The notes below the pieces were generated by a model. It did not search any database. It saw only the letters and a list, made by a program, of their open reading frames with translations, and was not told the DNA's origin. Below, one piece after another: positions 50,057-59,578 of a stretch of 64,000 nt of DNA. Numbering within the stretch: position 1 is the first letter of the stretch; each line of letters opens with the position of its first letter. Where the stretch lies: NCBI GenBank assembly GCA_041166025.1, contig JBEAMJ010000010.1, positions 1 through 64,000 of the forward strand, written 5' to 3'. This stretch comes from UBA7672 sp041166025 (GTDB lineage Bacteria; Pseudomonadota; Alphaproteobacteria; Caulobacterales; Hyphomonadaceae). The translations under genes were made by a program, and so were the position numbers.

Positions 50057-51499
50057 TCACGCCATCCTTTGAGCCTGCTGCCGTATGGCGTTCCACGAAC
50101 CGGTGATCGCGACCGTGAGCCCTGGCCGCTGCATGTTCACAAAGAGGGTTCTGCCATCCGGGGAGAAGCACGCCCCGCAGAACTCTGTCTGCACACCGTC
50201 TGCCGTCCTCGCCAGCGGGTAGATCACACCATCTGGCGTGATCGCGCGGACGAAATTGGCGTCGTTGCCATCCTCGCACACGATCAGATCACCGCGCGGA
50301 CTGGCAACGATGTTGTCACATTTCTCGAAGTCTGAAAGGCCTGAACTTTCTGCAAAGAGTTCGAGGCTCCCAGGCGCATCGGCCTCCCAGCCCGCTCCCT
50401 CGAAACGGCTTGGCGCATATCGAAAGATCTGGCCCATCTGGGCCGAACCGCCTGAGGTACACGCGAAGTAAACCGCCGGTCCCGCCGCTTCCTGCGCAAA
50501 CGCCATACCCTCTCCGCGCGCGAAAACTGCAGCGCCCGCCTTTCTGCCACGCAGGCGGAGGTCTCCGTCCGGAGCCTCCACATCGGCCATGTCGATCCAG
50601 CGGACCGCATGGCTCTTGTTGGGAACCACACGAAATGAGGGATTGCCGCCCTTCTCCGCCGGCCAGTTGCGTGTATCGGCGCCCGCCTGGTCCACGAGCG
50701 CCAGTGCCTGAAGCCTGCCACCCTTCGCCAGCTCACCGCGCGCTGCTGGTAAAAAGCGATAGAAGAGCGAGTCCGAGGTGTCCTCGGTCATGTAAATGAT
50801 GCCGGTCGCGGGATCGACCGCCGCAGCCTCGTGTGCAAATCGCCCCATTTGAGTGAGCCCCATGGGCGTGACAGGCTTTGTCGCGTTCGCTGGGACCTCA
50901 AACACAAAGCCATGAGGTTTGCTGGCATCGGTGCCGGGCGCGATCTGCGTTTCCTCACACGAGAGCCAGGAGCCCCAGGGCGTCGGCCCGCCGGCGCAGT
51001 TGACGGCGGTGCCGGCGAGGGACAGGTGCGTTCGCTCTACGCGCATCGTGTTGAGGTTCACCAAGGCGGTGGTTGTGCCGCCTGCAAACGGCCGGCCAGA
51101 TGGAGCCAGGTCATACACAAGCTCGCGCGCGATCTTCTGCACGCGGCCATAATCGGCGCCAAAAGCTGAGACGGTCGAGGTCGGTCCAAGTTCATGATTG
51201 CGCACAAGAATGCAGCGCGAGGGATCGCCCTCGACGGGGAATGCGGCCATGCCGTCATGATTGCCCGGCTCCAGCAGACCGTCGGCCATCTCGTCGCCGG
51301 TACGGGAGAGCACTGTGTAGGACAGGCCTGGCGCGAGATCGAGCAACCCTTTTGGATCGGCCGTCAGCGACAGCGATGAAACACGCTGCCGGACTGCCGG
51401 CCGCCCCGCGCCGCCTGCGCATCCCATGAGCTGCAACGCGGGCGCCGCTACTGCGACGCTCGCAGCAGAGCGGATCAAGGCGCGCCGAGACAGGTGCAT
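50057..51499 (-). CDS. PhoX/DUF839 family exported protein
   Basis: A 480-residue protein of the PhoX (DUF839) beta-propeller family. Some members are calcium-iron alkaline phosphatases and many are untested. The N-terminus is Tat-like (SRRALIRSAASVAVAAP) and followed by MGCAGG, which may be a lipidation site. Conserved parts are LVRNHELGP, NCAGGPTPWGSWLSCEE, HEAAAVDPATGIIYMTEDTSDSLFYRF, CDNIVASPRGDLIVCEDG and EFCGACFSPDGRTLFVN. It is on the minus strand downstream of ppdK with about 70 bp between. Confidence 0.85.
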   Translation of the reverse strand: MHLSRRALIRSAASVAVAAPALQLMGCAGGAGRPAVRQRVSSLSLTADPKGLLDLAPGLSYTVLSRTGDEMADGLLEPGNHDGMAAFPVEGDPSRCILVRNHELGPTSTVSAFGADYGRVQKIARELVYDLAPSGRPFAGGTTTALVNLNTMRVERTHLSLAGTAVNCAGGPTPWGSWLSCEETQIAPGTDASKPHGFVFEVPANATKPVTPMGLTQMGRFAHEAAAVDPATGIIYMTEDTSDSLFYRFLPAARGELAKGGRLQALALVDQAGADTRNWPAEKGGNPSFRVVPNKSHAVRWIDMADVEAPDGDLRLRGRKAGAAVFARGEGMAFAQEAAGPAVYFACTSGGSAQMGQIFRYAPSRFEGAGWEADAPGSLELFAESSGLSDFEKCDNIVASPRGDLIVCEDGNDANFVRAITPDGVIYPLARTADGVQTEFCGACFSPDGRTLFVNMQRPGLTVAITGSWNAIRQQAQRMA

Positions 51500-51572
51500 A
51501 GATCGATCTCCTCGACCCCGCCTACCCTATCCGGGACGCAAGAGCGCGTGAAGACTATGTGTCGCGCAACAT

Positions 51573-54248
51573 CTAACGCTTGTTGCCGAGCACGGCATGC
51601 GCAGCTGCGAGGCGCGCGACTGGCACCCGGAAGGGCGACGCCGAGACATAGTCCAGGCCAACCCCCTCGAAAAAGAATACGGACGCCGGATCGCCACCAT
51701 GCTCGCCACAGACTCCCAGCTTGATGCGCGGCCGCGCCACACGACCGCGTTCGCAGGCCAACCGCACCAGCTCGCCCACTCCCTCGCGATCGATCGAGAC
51801 AAACGGGTCCTTCTCGTAGATGCCCTTTTCCTCATACACCTTTAGGAAGCGCGCGGCGTCGTCGCGGGAGATGCCCAGCGCCGTCTGCGTCAGGTCGTTG
51901 GTGCCGAAGGAAAAGAATTCCGCTTCCTCGGCGATCTCGCTTGCCCGTAGCGCGGCGCGCGGCAGTTCGATCATTGTGCCGACAAGATAGTCGACCTGCG
52001 CCTTGCGCTCCGAAAACACGCGTTCGGCTGTCTGCACCACGATGGCGCGCATCAGCTCAAGCTCTCGCCGCGTCGCAACGAGTGGGATCATCACCTCGGG
52101 GATTGGCTGCTTGCCTTCCTTAACGACATCGAGCGCGGCCTCGAAGATGGCCCGCGCCTGCATCTCGTAGATTTCCGGGAAGGTGACGCCAAGGCGACAG
52201 CCACGATGGCCCAGCATCGGGTTCGACTCGTGCAATTCGGACGCACGTGCCTTCAGCACATCGACCGCAACGCCGGACTGCCGCGAAACTTCTGCGATGT
52301 CCTCGTCCTTGTGCGGCAGGAACTCATGCAGTGGGGGATCAAGCAACCGGATCGTCACTGGCAGACCTGTCATGATGCGAAAGATCGCAGCGAAGTCTGC
52401 GCGCTGCATGGGGAGGAGCTTTTCGAGGGCCTTGCGACGGCCAGATTCCTTTTCGGCGAGGATCATTTCGCGTACGACAGGGATGCGCTCCGCATCGAAG
52501 AACATGTGCTCCGTGCGGCAGAGCCCGATGCCCTCGGCGCCGAACTTGCGGGCAGCTTCCGCGTCCAGCGGCGTCTCGGCGTTGGCGCGCACCTTCATGC
52601 GACGGACGCCATCGGCCCATCCCATAAGCACGCCGAAATCGCCCCCCAGGGCTGGTTCGACCATCTTTACGGCGCCGACCAGGACTTCGCCCTTGGCGCC
52701 ATCAACCGTGATGGTGTCGCCTTTCCTCAAGATCCGTCCGCCCACGCGGACTACCTCCTTTTCTGCGTCGATCTGCAGCGAGCCTGCGCCGCAGACGCAG
52801 GGCCGGCCCATGCCGCGCGCTACGACGGCCGCATGCGAGGTCATGCCTCCACGGGCTGTCACGATGGCCTTCGCCGCATGCATGCCCTGAATGTCTTCCG
52901 GCGAGGTCTCGATGCGCACGAGGATCACCGGCTTGCCTGTGCCTGCGAGTTGCACCGCCTCAGCAGGATCGAACACGACCAGACCCACTGCCGCACCGGG
53001 CGAAGCTGGGAGCCCCTTCACGAAGACGTCGCGGACCGCATCTTTTGCGATGGTGGGATGCAGCAGTTGATCCAGCTGGGCCGGATCGAGGCGCAATACC
53101 GCCTCCTCGCGCGTGATTAGCCCCTCGCGGCACATCTCAACAGCGAGTTTGAGCGCCGCCTGCGCGGTACGCTTACCGTTGCGGGTCTGCAGCATGTAGA
53201 GCTTGCCCTGCTCCACCGTGAATTCGATGTCCTGCATGTCGCGATAGTGTCGCTCCAGCCGGTCGGCCACACCGATCAGCTGGGCGTAGACTTCGGGCAT
53301 CGCCTCCTCGAGCGAGAGGTCTTCCGATCTGAGATCGGCTTTACGCGAATTTGAGATCGGCGCGGGCGTGCGGATGCCAGCTACCACGTCCTCGCCCTGT
53401 GCATTGACCAGATATTCGCCGTAGAAGCGCTTCTCGCCCGTCGACGGATCGCGCGTGAAGGCGACGCCTGTCGCGGAGCTTTCGCCCATGTTGCCGAACA
53501 CCATCGCCTGCACGTTGACGGCCGTGCCCCAGGATTCGGGAATGTCGTTGAGGCGTCGGTAGGTGATGGCGCGATCGTTCATCCAGCTGGCGAACACCGC
53601 GCCGATCGCGCCCCAGAGCTGGTCCTTGGGCGCCTGCGGGAAGGGTTTGCCCGTCTTCTTCTCGACCGCCTTCTTGTAGAGCGCGATCACTTCGATCCAG
53701 CTTTCGGCTCCAAGATCGGTGTCGAGATTGAAGTCGCGGCTTTCCTTGTAGTCGTCGAGGATGTGCTCGAACTCGTCGTGAGACACGCCGAGCACCACGT
53801 TAGAATACATCTGGATGAAGCGGCGATAGCTGTCATAGGCAAAGCGCCGGTCGCCCGAGAGCCGCGCGAGGCCTTCAGCCGTCTGATCGTTGAGGCCGAG
53901 GTTCAGCACCGTGTCCATCATGCCGGGCATGGACGCGCGCGAGCCGGAACGCACCGAGACCAGCAGCGGATTGCGCACGTCGCCGAACATCTTGCCCGTA
54001 CGCCCCTCAAGCGCCTTCAGCGCATCGTTGACCTGCGCTTCGAGGTCGTCGGGGTATTTCCGCTTGTTGCGGTAAAAGACGGTGCAGACTTCGGTCGTGA
54101 TGGTGAAACCCGGCGGCACCGGCAGACCGAGCTTCGACATCTCGGCCAGGTTCGCGCCCTTTCCACCCAGCAGGTTCTTCATCGACGCATCGCCATCCGA
54201 AGCGCCGCCGCCGAAATCATAGACCCACTTGGTGGCAAGTTGGCTCAT
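51573..54248 (-). CDS. ppdK: Pyruvate, phosphate dikinase
   Basis: Interconverts pyruvate, ATP and phosphate with phosphoenolpyruvate, AMP and pyrophosphate. The 891 residues match the family. The ATP-grasp domain opens with NLLGGKGANLAEMSKLGLPVPPGFTI, the phosphohistidine domain contains the catalytic His in GGMTSHAAVVARGMGRPCVCG, and the PEP barrel ends with FSFGTNDLTQTALG and GVCGEHGGDP. In Alphaproteobacteria it supports gluconeogenesis and PEP balance. It is preceded by an inverted-repeat element separating it from glyS. Confidence 0.97.
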   Translation of the reverse strand: MSQLATKWVYDFGGGASDGDASMKNLLGGKGANLAEMSKLGLPVPPGFTITTEVCTVFYRNKRKYPDDLEAQVNDALKALEGRTGKMFGDVRNPLLVSVRSGSRASMPGMMDTVLNLGLNDQTAEGLARLSGDRRFAYDSYRRFIQMYSNVVLGVSHDEFEHILDDYKESRDFNLDTDLGAESWIEVIALYKKAVEKKTGKPFPQAPKDQLWGAIGAVFASWMNDRAITYRRLNDIPESWGTAVNVQAMVFGNMGESSATGVAFTRDPSTGEKRFYGEYLVNAQGEDVVAGIRTPAPISNSRKADLRSEDLSLEEAMPEVYAQLIGVADRLERHYRDMQDIEFTVEQGKLYMLQTRNGKRTAQAALKLAVEMCREGLITREEAVLRLDPAQLDQLLHPTIAKDAVRDVFVKGLPASPGAAVGLVVFDPAEAVQLAGTGKPVILVRIETSPEDIQGMHAAKAIVTARGGMTSHAAVVARGMGRPCVCGAGSLQIDAEKEVVRVGGRILRKGDTITVDGAKGEVLVGAVKMVEPALGGDFGVLMGWADGVRRMKVRANAETPLDAEAARKFGAEGIGLCRTEHMFFDAERIPVVREMILAEKESGRRKALEKLLPMQRADFAAIFRIMTGLPVTIRLLDPPLHEFLPHKDEDIAEVSRQSGVAVDVLKARASELHESNPMLGHRGCRLGVTFPEIYEMQARAIFEAALDVVKEGKQPIPEVMIPLVATRRELELMRAIVVQTAERVFSERKAQVDYLVGTMIELPRAALRASEIAEEAEFFSFGTNDLTQTALGISRDDAARFLKVYEEKGIYEKDPFVSIDREGVGELVRLACERGRVARPRIKLGVCGEHGGDPASVFFFEGVGLDYVSASPFRVPVARLAAAHAVLGNKR

Positions 54249-54307
54249 GCTGGTCGTCCGTTCTGCTTCTCATCCCGGACTAAGGGAGATCCGGGAGTTC
54301 TTCACCG

Positions 54308-54413
54308 ATTGTCATCCCGGAAACGCGGAGCGCTATGCGGGACCCATTCATCTGTTTGTCCCAGCCTTCCGATGGTTCCCGGCTCTCCGCTTCGCTGCGA
54401 CCGGGATGACAAT
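54308..54413. repeat. 106-bp inverted-repeat element between ppdK and glyS
   Basis: The 13-base arms ATTGTCATCCCGG (54308-54320) and CCGGGATGACAAT (54401-54413) are perfect complements. Inner segments (CGCGGAGCG with CTCCGCTTCGC) can extend the fold. A partial CATCCCGG/CCGGGA copy lies just left at 54271-54297. The GTCATCCCGG ends are like dispersed palindromic repeats seen in some Alphaproteobacteria. No further copy was noticed in this window. Confidence 0.6.
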
Positions 54414-54419
54414 AGAGGG

Positions 54420-56627
54420 CTAGCCTTCGATCTTGCTGAAATCCGCCACGCGCCCGAGCGCATCGCGGATCTGCGATAGCATCTTCAGCCGGTTTTCGCG
54501 TACGTCCGCCTTGTCCGCATTGACCGTAACCTTGTCGAAGAAGGCGTCCACCGGCCCGCGAAGCTTCGACAGCGCCCGCATGGCGGCGGCGAAATCCTCG
54601 CGCACCAGTGCAGAAGTCGCCTCAGGCGCCGCCTTGGCAAGCGCCGACACCAGCGCACCCACCTCCGGCGGATCGCCCGGCATGGAGATACCCTGCCCGG
54701 AGTAGGACTTTCCGTCCCTCTTCTCCTCGATGGCCAGGATGTTCGCCGCGCGCTTGTAACCAGCCAGCAGGTTCTTCCCGTCCTCGGTCGCTAGAAATGC
54801 GCCCAGAGCCTCCAGTCGCCTGACAAGCAAGGTCAGGTCGCAGTTATCCGGCATCTCGAGCACCGCTTCAACCAGATCATGGCGCGCGCCCTGTTCGCGG
54901 ACATGCACCTTCAGCCGCTCGTGCATGAAGGCGCGAAGGCTGTCGCTGACGTAGGGATCGTGATCTTCAACCAGACCTAACCATTCAGGCGGCGAGGCCT
55001 TGAGCGCAGCGATCAGGTTCCGCGTCTCATCTCCATACGGACCGTGTGCAGCCACGGCATGAAGCAGTTTGTCGCGAATGGGCGCATCCCGGCGGCCGAT
55101 CTGGAACCTCAATACGTGAGCGTCATTGAACCGGTCGAGACTGAAACGCAGCCCGTTGGCAAGCACGATCCGGATTACGCCAAGTGCCGCACGCCTTAGC
55201 GCGAACGGGTCTTTGCTTCCCGTCGGCTTCTCATCGATCAGCCAGAAGCCCACGAGCGTATCCAGCTTGTCGGCGAGCGCGACCGCGACACCTACCGGAT
55301 CGGCCGGCACATTATCGCCCGGCCCCTTCGGCTTGTAGTGGTCGCGCACCGCGTCTGCGATCGCCTGCGGTTCGCCCTGCAGCGTCGCGTAGTACCGGCC
55401 CATCACGCCTTCGAGTTCCGCAAACTCGCCGACCATGTCGGAGACGAGATCGCACTTCGCCAGCTTCGCCGCGCGCTCGGCCTGCACCGGATCGGCGCCG
55501 ACCTTAGGCGCCAGTTCCTTCGCCAACGCCATGACACGCTCGGCCTTGTCCTTCACCGTGCCTAGCTTCTCGTGGAACACGATATTGCCGAGCTTCTCGA
55601 AGCGCGACTCCAGCGAGACCTTCCCGTCATTGTCCCAGAAGAAGCGCGCATCGTTCAGGCGCGCCGACAAAACCCGCGAATTCCCCTCCGCGATCTTCTT
55701 GCCGCCATCCGCCGCATCAAGGTTCGCCACCACGATGAATTTTGGCGCGAGCTGCCCTTCACCTTTGGCCGGATCGCGCACGGCGAAATACTTCTGATGC
55801 GTGCGCATCGACAGCCTGATGACTTCAGGCGGCAGGTCGAGGAAAGACTTGTCCATGTCGCCGATGATGACGACCGGATACTCCGCCAGCCCGGCTACTT
55901 CCTCCAGCAGGCCGATATCATCGACCAGCTCCAGGTTCTGCGCCGCGCACAGCTGCTTCGCGTCGGTGAGAATGATCTCTTTGCGCTCCTCGCGATCCAG
56001 GATCACGCGACCCTTGTTCCTGAGCACGTCGGCATAGTCGTCGAACCGACGCACCTTGAACGGCCCACGCCCCATCACGCGATGACCCTCGGTCTCGTTG
56101 CCCGAGCGGATGCCTTCGATCTCGAACGGCACAACCTCGCCGTCGAAGGTGCAGAGGATGCGGCTGATCGGGCGCACCCAGCGCAGGTCTCCCGACCCCC
56201 AGCGCATCGACTTGGGCCAGTGGAAGCCACGGATGATCTGCGGCACGAGCGTGGCGATCACATCCGTCGTCTGCCGGCCCTGTTTCCGAACATGAGCAAC
56301 ATACACCCGCCCCTTCTTGGGCACGTCATGCACATGCGCCTGCGAAATGTCCGGCAGGCCGGCCTTCTTGAGAAAGCCCTGGATCGCCGCGTCGGGGGCG
56401 CCTTCCTTAGGGCCGATCACATCCTCGACCACGTCCGCCGACTTCACGGGCAAGCCTTCAACCACGGCAACCAGCCGGCGCGGCCCCGAAAAGCCCTTGA
56501 TGCCCTCAGGCATCAGACCAGCGGCCGTCAGCCCGTCCATCAGCGCTTTCACGAGGTCGGCCTCGGCCTTCGCCTGCATGCGGGCCGGGATTTCCTCACA
56601 CAGGATTTCAAGCAGAAGCTGGGGCAT
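54420..56627 (-). CDS. glyS: Glycyl-tRNA synthetase beta subunit
   Basis: The large subunit of the bacterial alpha2beta2 glycyl-tRNA synthetase. It binds tRNA-Gly and completes the catalytic complex with GlyQ. The 735 residues start MPQLLLEILCEEIPARM, the conserved N-terminus. FSGPRRLVAVVEG, MRWGSGDLRWVRPI, HQKYFAVRD, SRVLSARLNDARFFWDND and the HD-like VADKLDTLVGFW region match the family. The alpha subunit gene glyQ is about 5.5 kb upstream on the same strand (62097-62996), which is unusual since the pair is normally adjacent. Confidence 0.97.
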   Translation of the reverse strand: MPQLLLEILCEEIPARMQAKAEADLVKALMDGLTAAGLMPEGIKGFSGPRRLVAVVEGLPVKSADVVEDVIGPKEGAPDAAIQGFLKKAGLPDISQAHVHDVPKKGRVYVAHVRKQGRQTTDVIATLVPQIIRGFHWPKSMRWGSGDLRWVRPISRILCTFDGEVVPFEIEGIRSGNETEGHRVMGRGPFKVRRFDDYADVLRNKGRVILDREERKEIILTDAKQLCAAQNLELVDDIGLLEEVAGLAEYPVVIIGDMDKSFLDLPPEVIRLSMRTHQKYFAVRDPAKGEGQLAPKFIVVANLDAADGGKKIAEGNSRVLSARLNDARFFWDNDGKVSLESRFEKLGNIVFHEKLGTVKDKAERVMALAKELAPKVGADPVQAERAAKLAKCDLVSDMVGEFAELEGVMGRYYATLQGEPQAIADAVRDHYKPKGPGDNVPADPVGVAVALADKLDTLVGFWLIDEKPTGSKDPFALRRAALGVIRIVLANGLRFSLDRFNDAHVLRFQIGRRDAPIRDKLLHAVAAHGPYGDETRNLIAALKASPPEWLGLVEDHDPYVSDSLRAFMHERLKVHVREQGARHDLVEAVLEMPDNCDLTLLVRRLEALGAFLATEDGKNLLAGYKRAANILAIEEKRDGKSYSGQGISMPGDPPEVGALVSALAKAAPEATSALVREDFAAAMRALSKLRGPVDAFFDKVTVNADKADVRENRLKMLSQIRDALGRVADFSKIEG

Positions 56628-56744
56628 TCGGGCCTTGTTCGCAGTCGCGGAATCCGGTGCGTGAGTGCAGCGGAACGGCCCCGAAGGCAAGGGTCTTGCC
56701 ACGACGCCCTCGCCTCACGGCAGTCCAGGCGCTAGCCTGAACCC

Positions 56745-57395
56745 ATGCCCCTATCCTTCGATTTTCATTTCTCGTTCCGCAGCCCCTATTCCTACCTTGC
56801 CATGCCGCTGATGGAGCGGGTGATGGCGGAGCATGATGCGGCGCCTGTGATGCGCATCGTGCGGCCTATCGCAGTCCGCATTCCGGGCTTTTTCAAACAG
56901 GTGAACCCGCTCTGGCCGCCCTATCTGGCGCGCGACACCTGGCGGATCGCGGAGATGAACGGCATCCCATATCGCTGGCCGCGACCGGACCCGATCGTGC
57001 AGGACCGCGAAACACGCGAAGTGGCGGCGGACCAGCCCTATATCATGCGCGTGTCACGCCTTGGCCAGCTGGCCGTGGAGCGCGGCCAGGGCTTCGCCTT
57101 CGTGCGCGAGGCCAGCCACATGATGTGGTCCGGCGAGACCGAGAACTGGCACCAAGACGGCAAACTTGCGACCTGCGCTGACGCGTGCGGCCTCGACGGC
57201 GCGGCGCTCGAACGCGATGCAGCAGCCGACGCGGCCAGGCTCGACGCCATTATCGAGGCTAACGAAAGGGCGCAGACCGAGGCAGGACACTGGGGCGTGC
57301 CGCTCTTCGTGTTCGAGGGCGAGCCCTTCTTCGGCCAGGACCGGATTGATGTCCTCGTGTGGCGCATGAAGCAGCGAGGCCTGCAAAGGCGCTGA
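56745..57395 (+). CDS. DsbA-like/2-hydroxychromene-2-carboxylate isomerase family protein
   Basis: A 216-residue thioredoxin-fold protein of the HCCA-isomerase/kappa-GST type. It opens with FHFSFRSPYSYLAMPL, where the Ser of SPYSY replaces the redox CxxC. WGVPLFVFEGEPFFGQDRIDVL is the C-terminal signature. Relatives isomerise naphthalene intermediates or act as glutathione transferases. No aromatic-degradation genes are nearby, so the substrate is open. No signal peptide, so likely cytosolic. It converges on the DUF2314 gene. Confidence 0.85.
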   Translation: MPLSFDFHFSFRSPYSYLAMPLMERVMAEHDAAPVMRIVRPIAVRIPGFFKQVNPLWPPYLARDTWRIAEMNGIPYRWPRPDPIVQDRETREVAADQPYIMRVSRLGQLAVERGQGFAFVREASHMMWSGETENWHQDGKLATCADACGLDGAALERDAAADAARLDAIIEANERAQTEAGHWGVPLFVFEGEPFFGQDRIDVLVWRMKQRGLQRR

Positions 57396-57396
57396 T

Positions 57397-57900
57397 TTAT
57401 TGCTGGCGCGCTTCGGGAGCAGGCGTCTCCGACAGCAATGGCCTCAACCATCCCGCCTGCTCGCCATCCATCTTTGGCAGCATCACACGCGTGGTGAAAT
57501 GGCCGAACAGCCGATCGCCACCCATGAAGGCCCAGTCGACGATCTGGCTCTCCTGGAACTCGACGATGGCGCCCTCTTTGAGATCGCCGAGATAGAGCGG
57601 CTGCGCCGACAACTCGCCGACGATCTTGCTCGGTGAACGCGCAACATTTTCCACCCAAGCTTCTTCCACGCCCGACTTGCCGTCGCGACGCGGCAACGCC
57701 GCCTTCAACGAAAAGTCGTAGTCGCCTTCCTCTGGAGTTGCGAACCTGTCCCAGAAGGCCGCGAGGCTGGCGCGGGCGGCGTCCTTCGCCGCCGCAAGCT
57801 CGCGCTGGTAAGCAGCTTCGGGATCGGCCGGCTCGCCCGAGCAGGCGAGGAGCACCAGCGCCACAAGCATCGCGTACCGCTTCGGCGCACCAGGCTTCAC
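57397..57900 (-). CDS. DUF2314-like lipoprotein
   Basis: A 167-residue lipoprotein with lipobox LLAC followed by SG. The mature region resembles DUF2314: EEAWVENVARSPSKIVGELSAQPLYLGDLKEGAIVEFQESQIVDWAFMGGDRLFGHFTTRVML. Function is unknown. The ATG overlaps the stop of the glutaminyl cyclase gene by four bases, so the two are coupled. Confidence 0.75.
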   Translation of the reverse strand: MKPGAPKRYAMLVALVLLACSGEPADPEAAYQRELAAAKDAARASLAAFWDRFATPEEGDYDFSLKAALPRRDGKSGVEEAWVENVARSPSKIVGELSAQPLYLGDLKEGAIVEFQESQIVDWAFMGGDRLFGHFTTRVMLPKMDGEQAGWLRPLLSETPAPEARQQ

Positions 57901-58685
57901 GCCGGATCCTTGATCCTGATCTCGAACAGTTTAGGCCAGAGCTTGCCCGTCACATAGATCTTGTCACTCGCCTCGTCCCACGCGATGCCGTTGAGCACAT
58001 CCGTCTGGCGCCGCTCTTCAGGCGTCAGCAGGTTGCGCAAGAGAAGGACGCCGGTCACCTTTCCCGTCGCGGGGTTGATCTTCACGATGCGATCCGTCTC
58101 GAACACGTTGGCCCAGATTTCGCCCTTCACGAACTCCAGCTCATTGAGCTTGTTCACAGGTTGTCCGTTCATTGTCACATCGATGCGCCCGGTCTCCTGC
58201 AGCGTCGCGGGATCGAGCTTGCGGATCTGGTGCGTACCGTCGCTCATGTAGATTTGCGTGTCGTCGCGGGTGAGGCCCCAGCCCTCGCCCTGGTAGGTCC
58301 ACTCACCCTTCGGCGCGAGCGTCTCCTTGTCGAGGATGAAGCCCTTCTGGTGGCGCCAGGTCAGCGTGATGACCCGGTCGTCCCACACCACCATGCCTTC
58401 GCCGAAATACTGCGGATCGAGCTTGTGCTCCTGCTGCACGGCGCCGGTTGCGAGGTCGACCTTGCGGACCCAGGATGTTCCTTCTTGCCCTGTGCTTTCC
58501 CACAGCTGGCCATCCTGGATCAGCAAACCCTGCGTGAACGCCTTAGGGTCGTGCGGATAGGTCGCCACCACTTCGTAGGAAAAGGCCGGCGTTGCTGGCG
58601 GGGTGACCACGGCGGAGGGTGCTGGTCCGGTCGCAGGCGAACACGCCGCTAAGGCCAGGAGCGCAGAAAGAAGCAGGGTTCTCAT
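57897..58685 (-). CDS. Glutaminyl-peptide cyclotransferase, lipoprotein
   Basis: A 262-residue plant-type (beta-propeller) glutaminyl cyclase that forms N-terminal pyroglutamate on proteins. It has a lipoprotein signal with LAAC. Hallmarks are YPHDPKAFTQGLL, LWESTGQEGTSWVRKVDL, YFGEGMVVWDD, GEGWGLTRDDTQIYMSDG, LNELEFVKGEIWANV and VLNGIAWDEASDKIYVTGK. It should act in the periplasm. Its stop overlaps the DUF2314 start by four bases. Confidence 0.9.
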   Translation of the reverse strand: MRTLLLSALLALAACSPATGPAPSAVVTPPATPAFSYEVVATYPHDPKAFTQGLLIQDGQLWESTGQEGTSWVRKVDLATGAVQQEHKLDPQYFGEGMVVWDDRVITLTWRHQKGFILDKETLAPKGEWTYQGEGWGLTRDDTQIYMSDGTHQIRKLDPATLQETGRIDVTMNGQPVNKLNELEFVKGEIWANVFETDRIVKINPATGKVTGVLLLRNLLTPEERRQTDVLNGIAWDEASDKIYVTGKLWPKLFEIRIKDPA

Positions 58686-58730
58686 GGCCCTGCTTCTAAC
58701 GCGATGCGATTTTCCGCGCCAGCTTGGACG

Positions 58731-59525
58731 TCACTGGGCCGCAGGCGGCTGGCGCGGACCCGGCGGGGCATGCGCCGGCAGGGCGGGCAGGTTGCCTACC
58801 ATGCCATTCGGCAGCGCCTTTGCCCGTGCGCGCTGGAAAGCCGGCCGCGCTTCAATCCGCGCGCGCCACGCCGCTACATTGGGGAACTGGTTCTTGTCCA
58901 CGATGTTGAGCGCCGTCGCGAAATTGAGAGGGAACAGCATCATGATGTCCGCTGCGGAAAACTCCGCGCCGCCGAACCATTGGTGCTTGCCCAGATAATT
59001 CTCGGCGTACTGGACCACTTGCTCGGAATCGACCAGCGGCGAGCGTGCGGTCGGCGGCCTGATCTGCCAGACGCGGTAGTCCGCGATCACGCGCGAAGCG
59101 AGCGAGCCCTCTGCGTAATGCATCCACTTCAGGTGCTCGGGATAATCGGGCGAACTGAGCGGCGGCGTCAACCTTCCCGGGGCATAGCGATTGATGATCG
59201 TCTCGATGATGGCGCCGGATTCAACGAGCACCTGGTCGCCGATCGTCACCGTCGGCGCCACGGGCATGTCCGGGTTGATCGCGCGGATCGGCGCCATCGA
59301 GCCGGCGAGATCGCCTTGCTTGAACTTGAGCGTGTAGGGGAGGCCCAGCTCCTCCATCAGCCAGACGATCCGCTCGGAGCGGCGGCCCTCGAGATGGTAG
59401 ATTGTGATTCCCGGCATCGTCATCGCGGTTGTCCGGGACGTGGCCGGCGCGGCTGTCTCCGTTACCGAGACCGACATGCAGCCTGCGAGCGCCAGAGTGC
59501 ATCCGGCGGCGAACAGGAACTTCAT
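58731..59525 (-). CDS. Glutathione S-transferase with lipoprotein signal
   Basis: A 264-residue protein. An N-terminal signal peptide with lipobox LAGC precedes a GST domain. The thioredoxin-fold half starts GITIYHLEGRRSERIVWLMEELGLPYTL and holds the glutathione-contact motif VESGAIIETI. The helical half includes FSAADIMMLFPL. ATG 59525 has AGAGGA upstream, supporting the exported form. A cytosolic start at an internal Met (MTMPGITI) lacks such support. An envelope-anchored GST is rare, since glutathione is mainly cytosolic. It lies downstream of a cupin lipoprotein gene, with 53 bp between. Confidence 0.82.
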   Translation of the reverse strand: MKFLFAAGCTLALAGCMSVSVTETAAPATSRTTAMTMPGITIYHLEGRRSERIVWLMEELGLPYTLKFKQGDLAGSMAPIRAINPDMPVAPTVTIGDQVLVESGAIIETIINRYAPGRLTPPLSSPDYPEHLKWMHYAEGSLASRVIADYRVWQIRPPTARSPLVDSEQVVQYAENYLGKHQWFGGAEFSAADIMMLFPLNFATALNIVDKNQFPNVAAWRARIEARPAFQRARAKALPNGMVGNLPALPAHAPPGPRQPPAAQ

Positions 59526-59578
59526 GGCTTTTCCTCTCTTCGTTTGTTGGACGCAGGCTTCACTGGCTGCGCGTCGGT

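Noticed and set aside
52206..53120. 304-codon plus-strand open frame inside ppdK
   Set aside because: It is antisense to the phosphohistidine and PEP-binding regions of ppdK and shows no protein-like motifs.
55572..56735. 387-codon plus-strand open frame inside glyS
   Set aside because: It is antisense to conserved GlyS sequence, and its composition is typical of shadow frames at this GC content.
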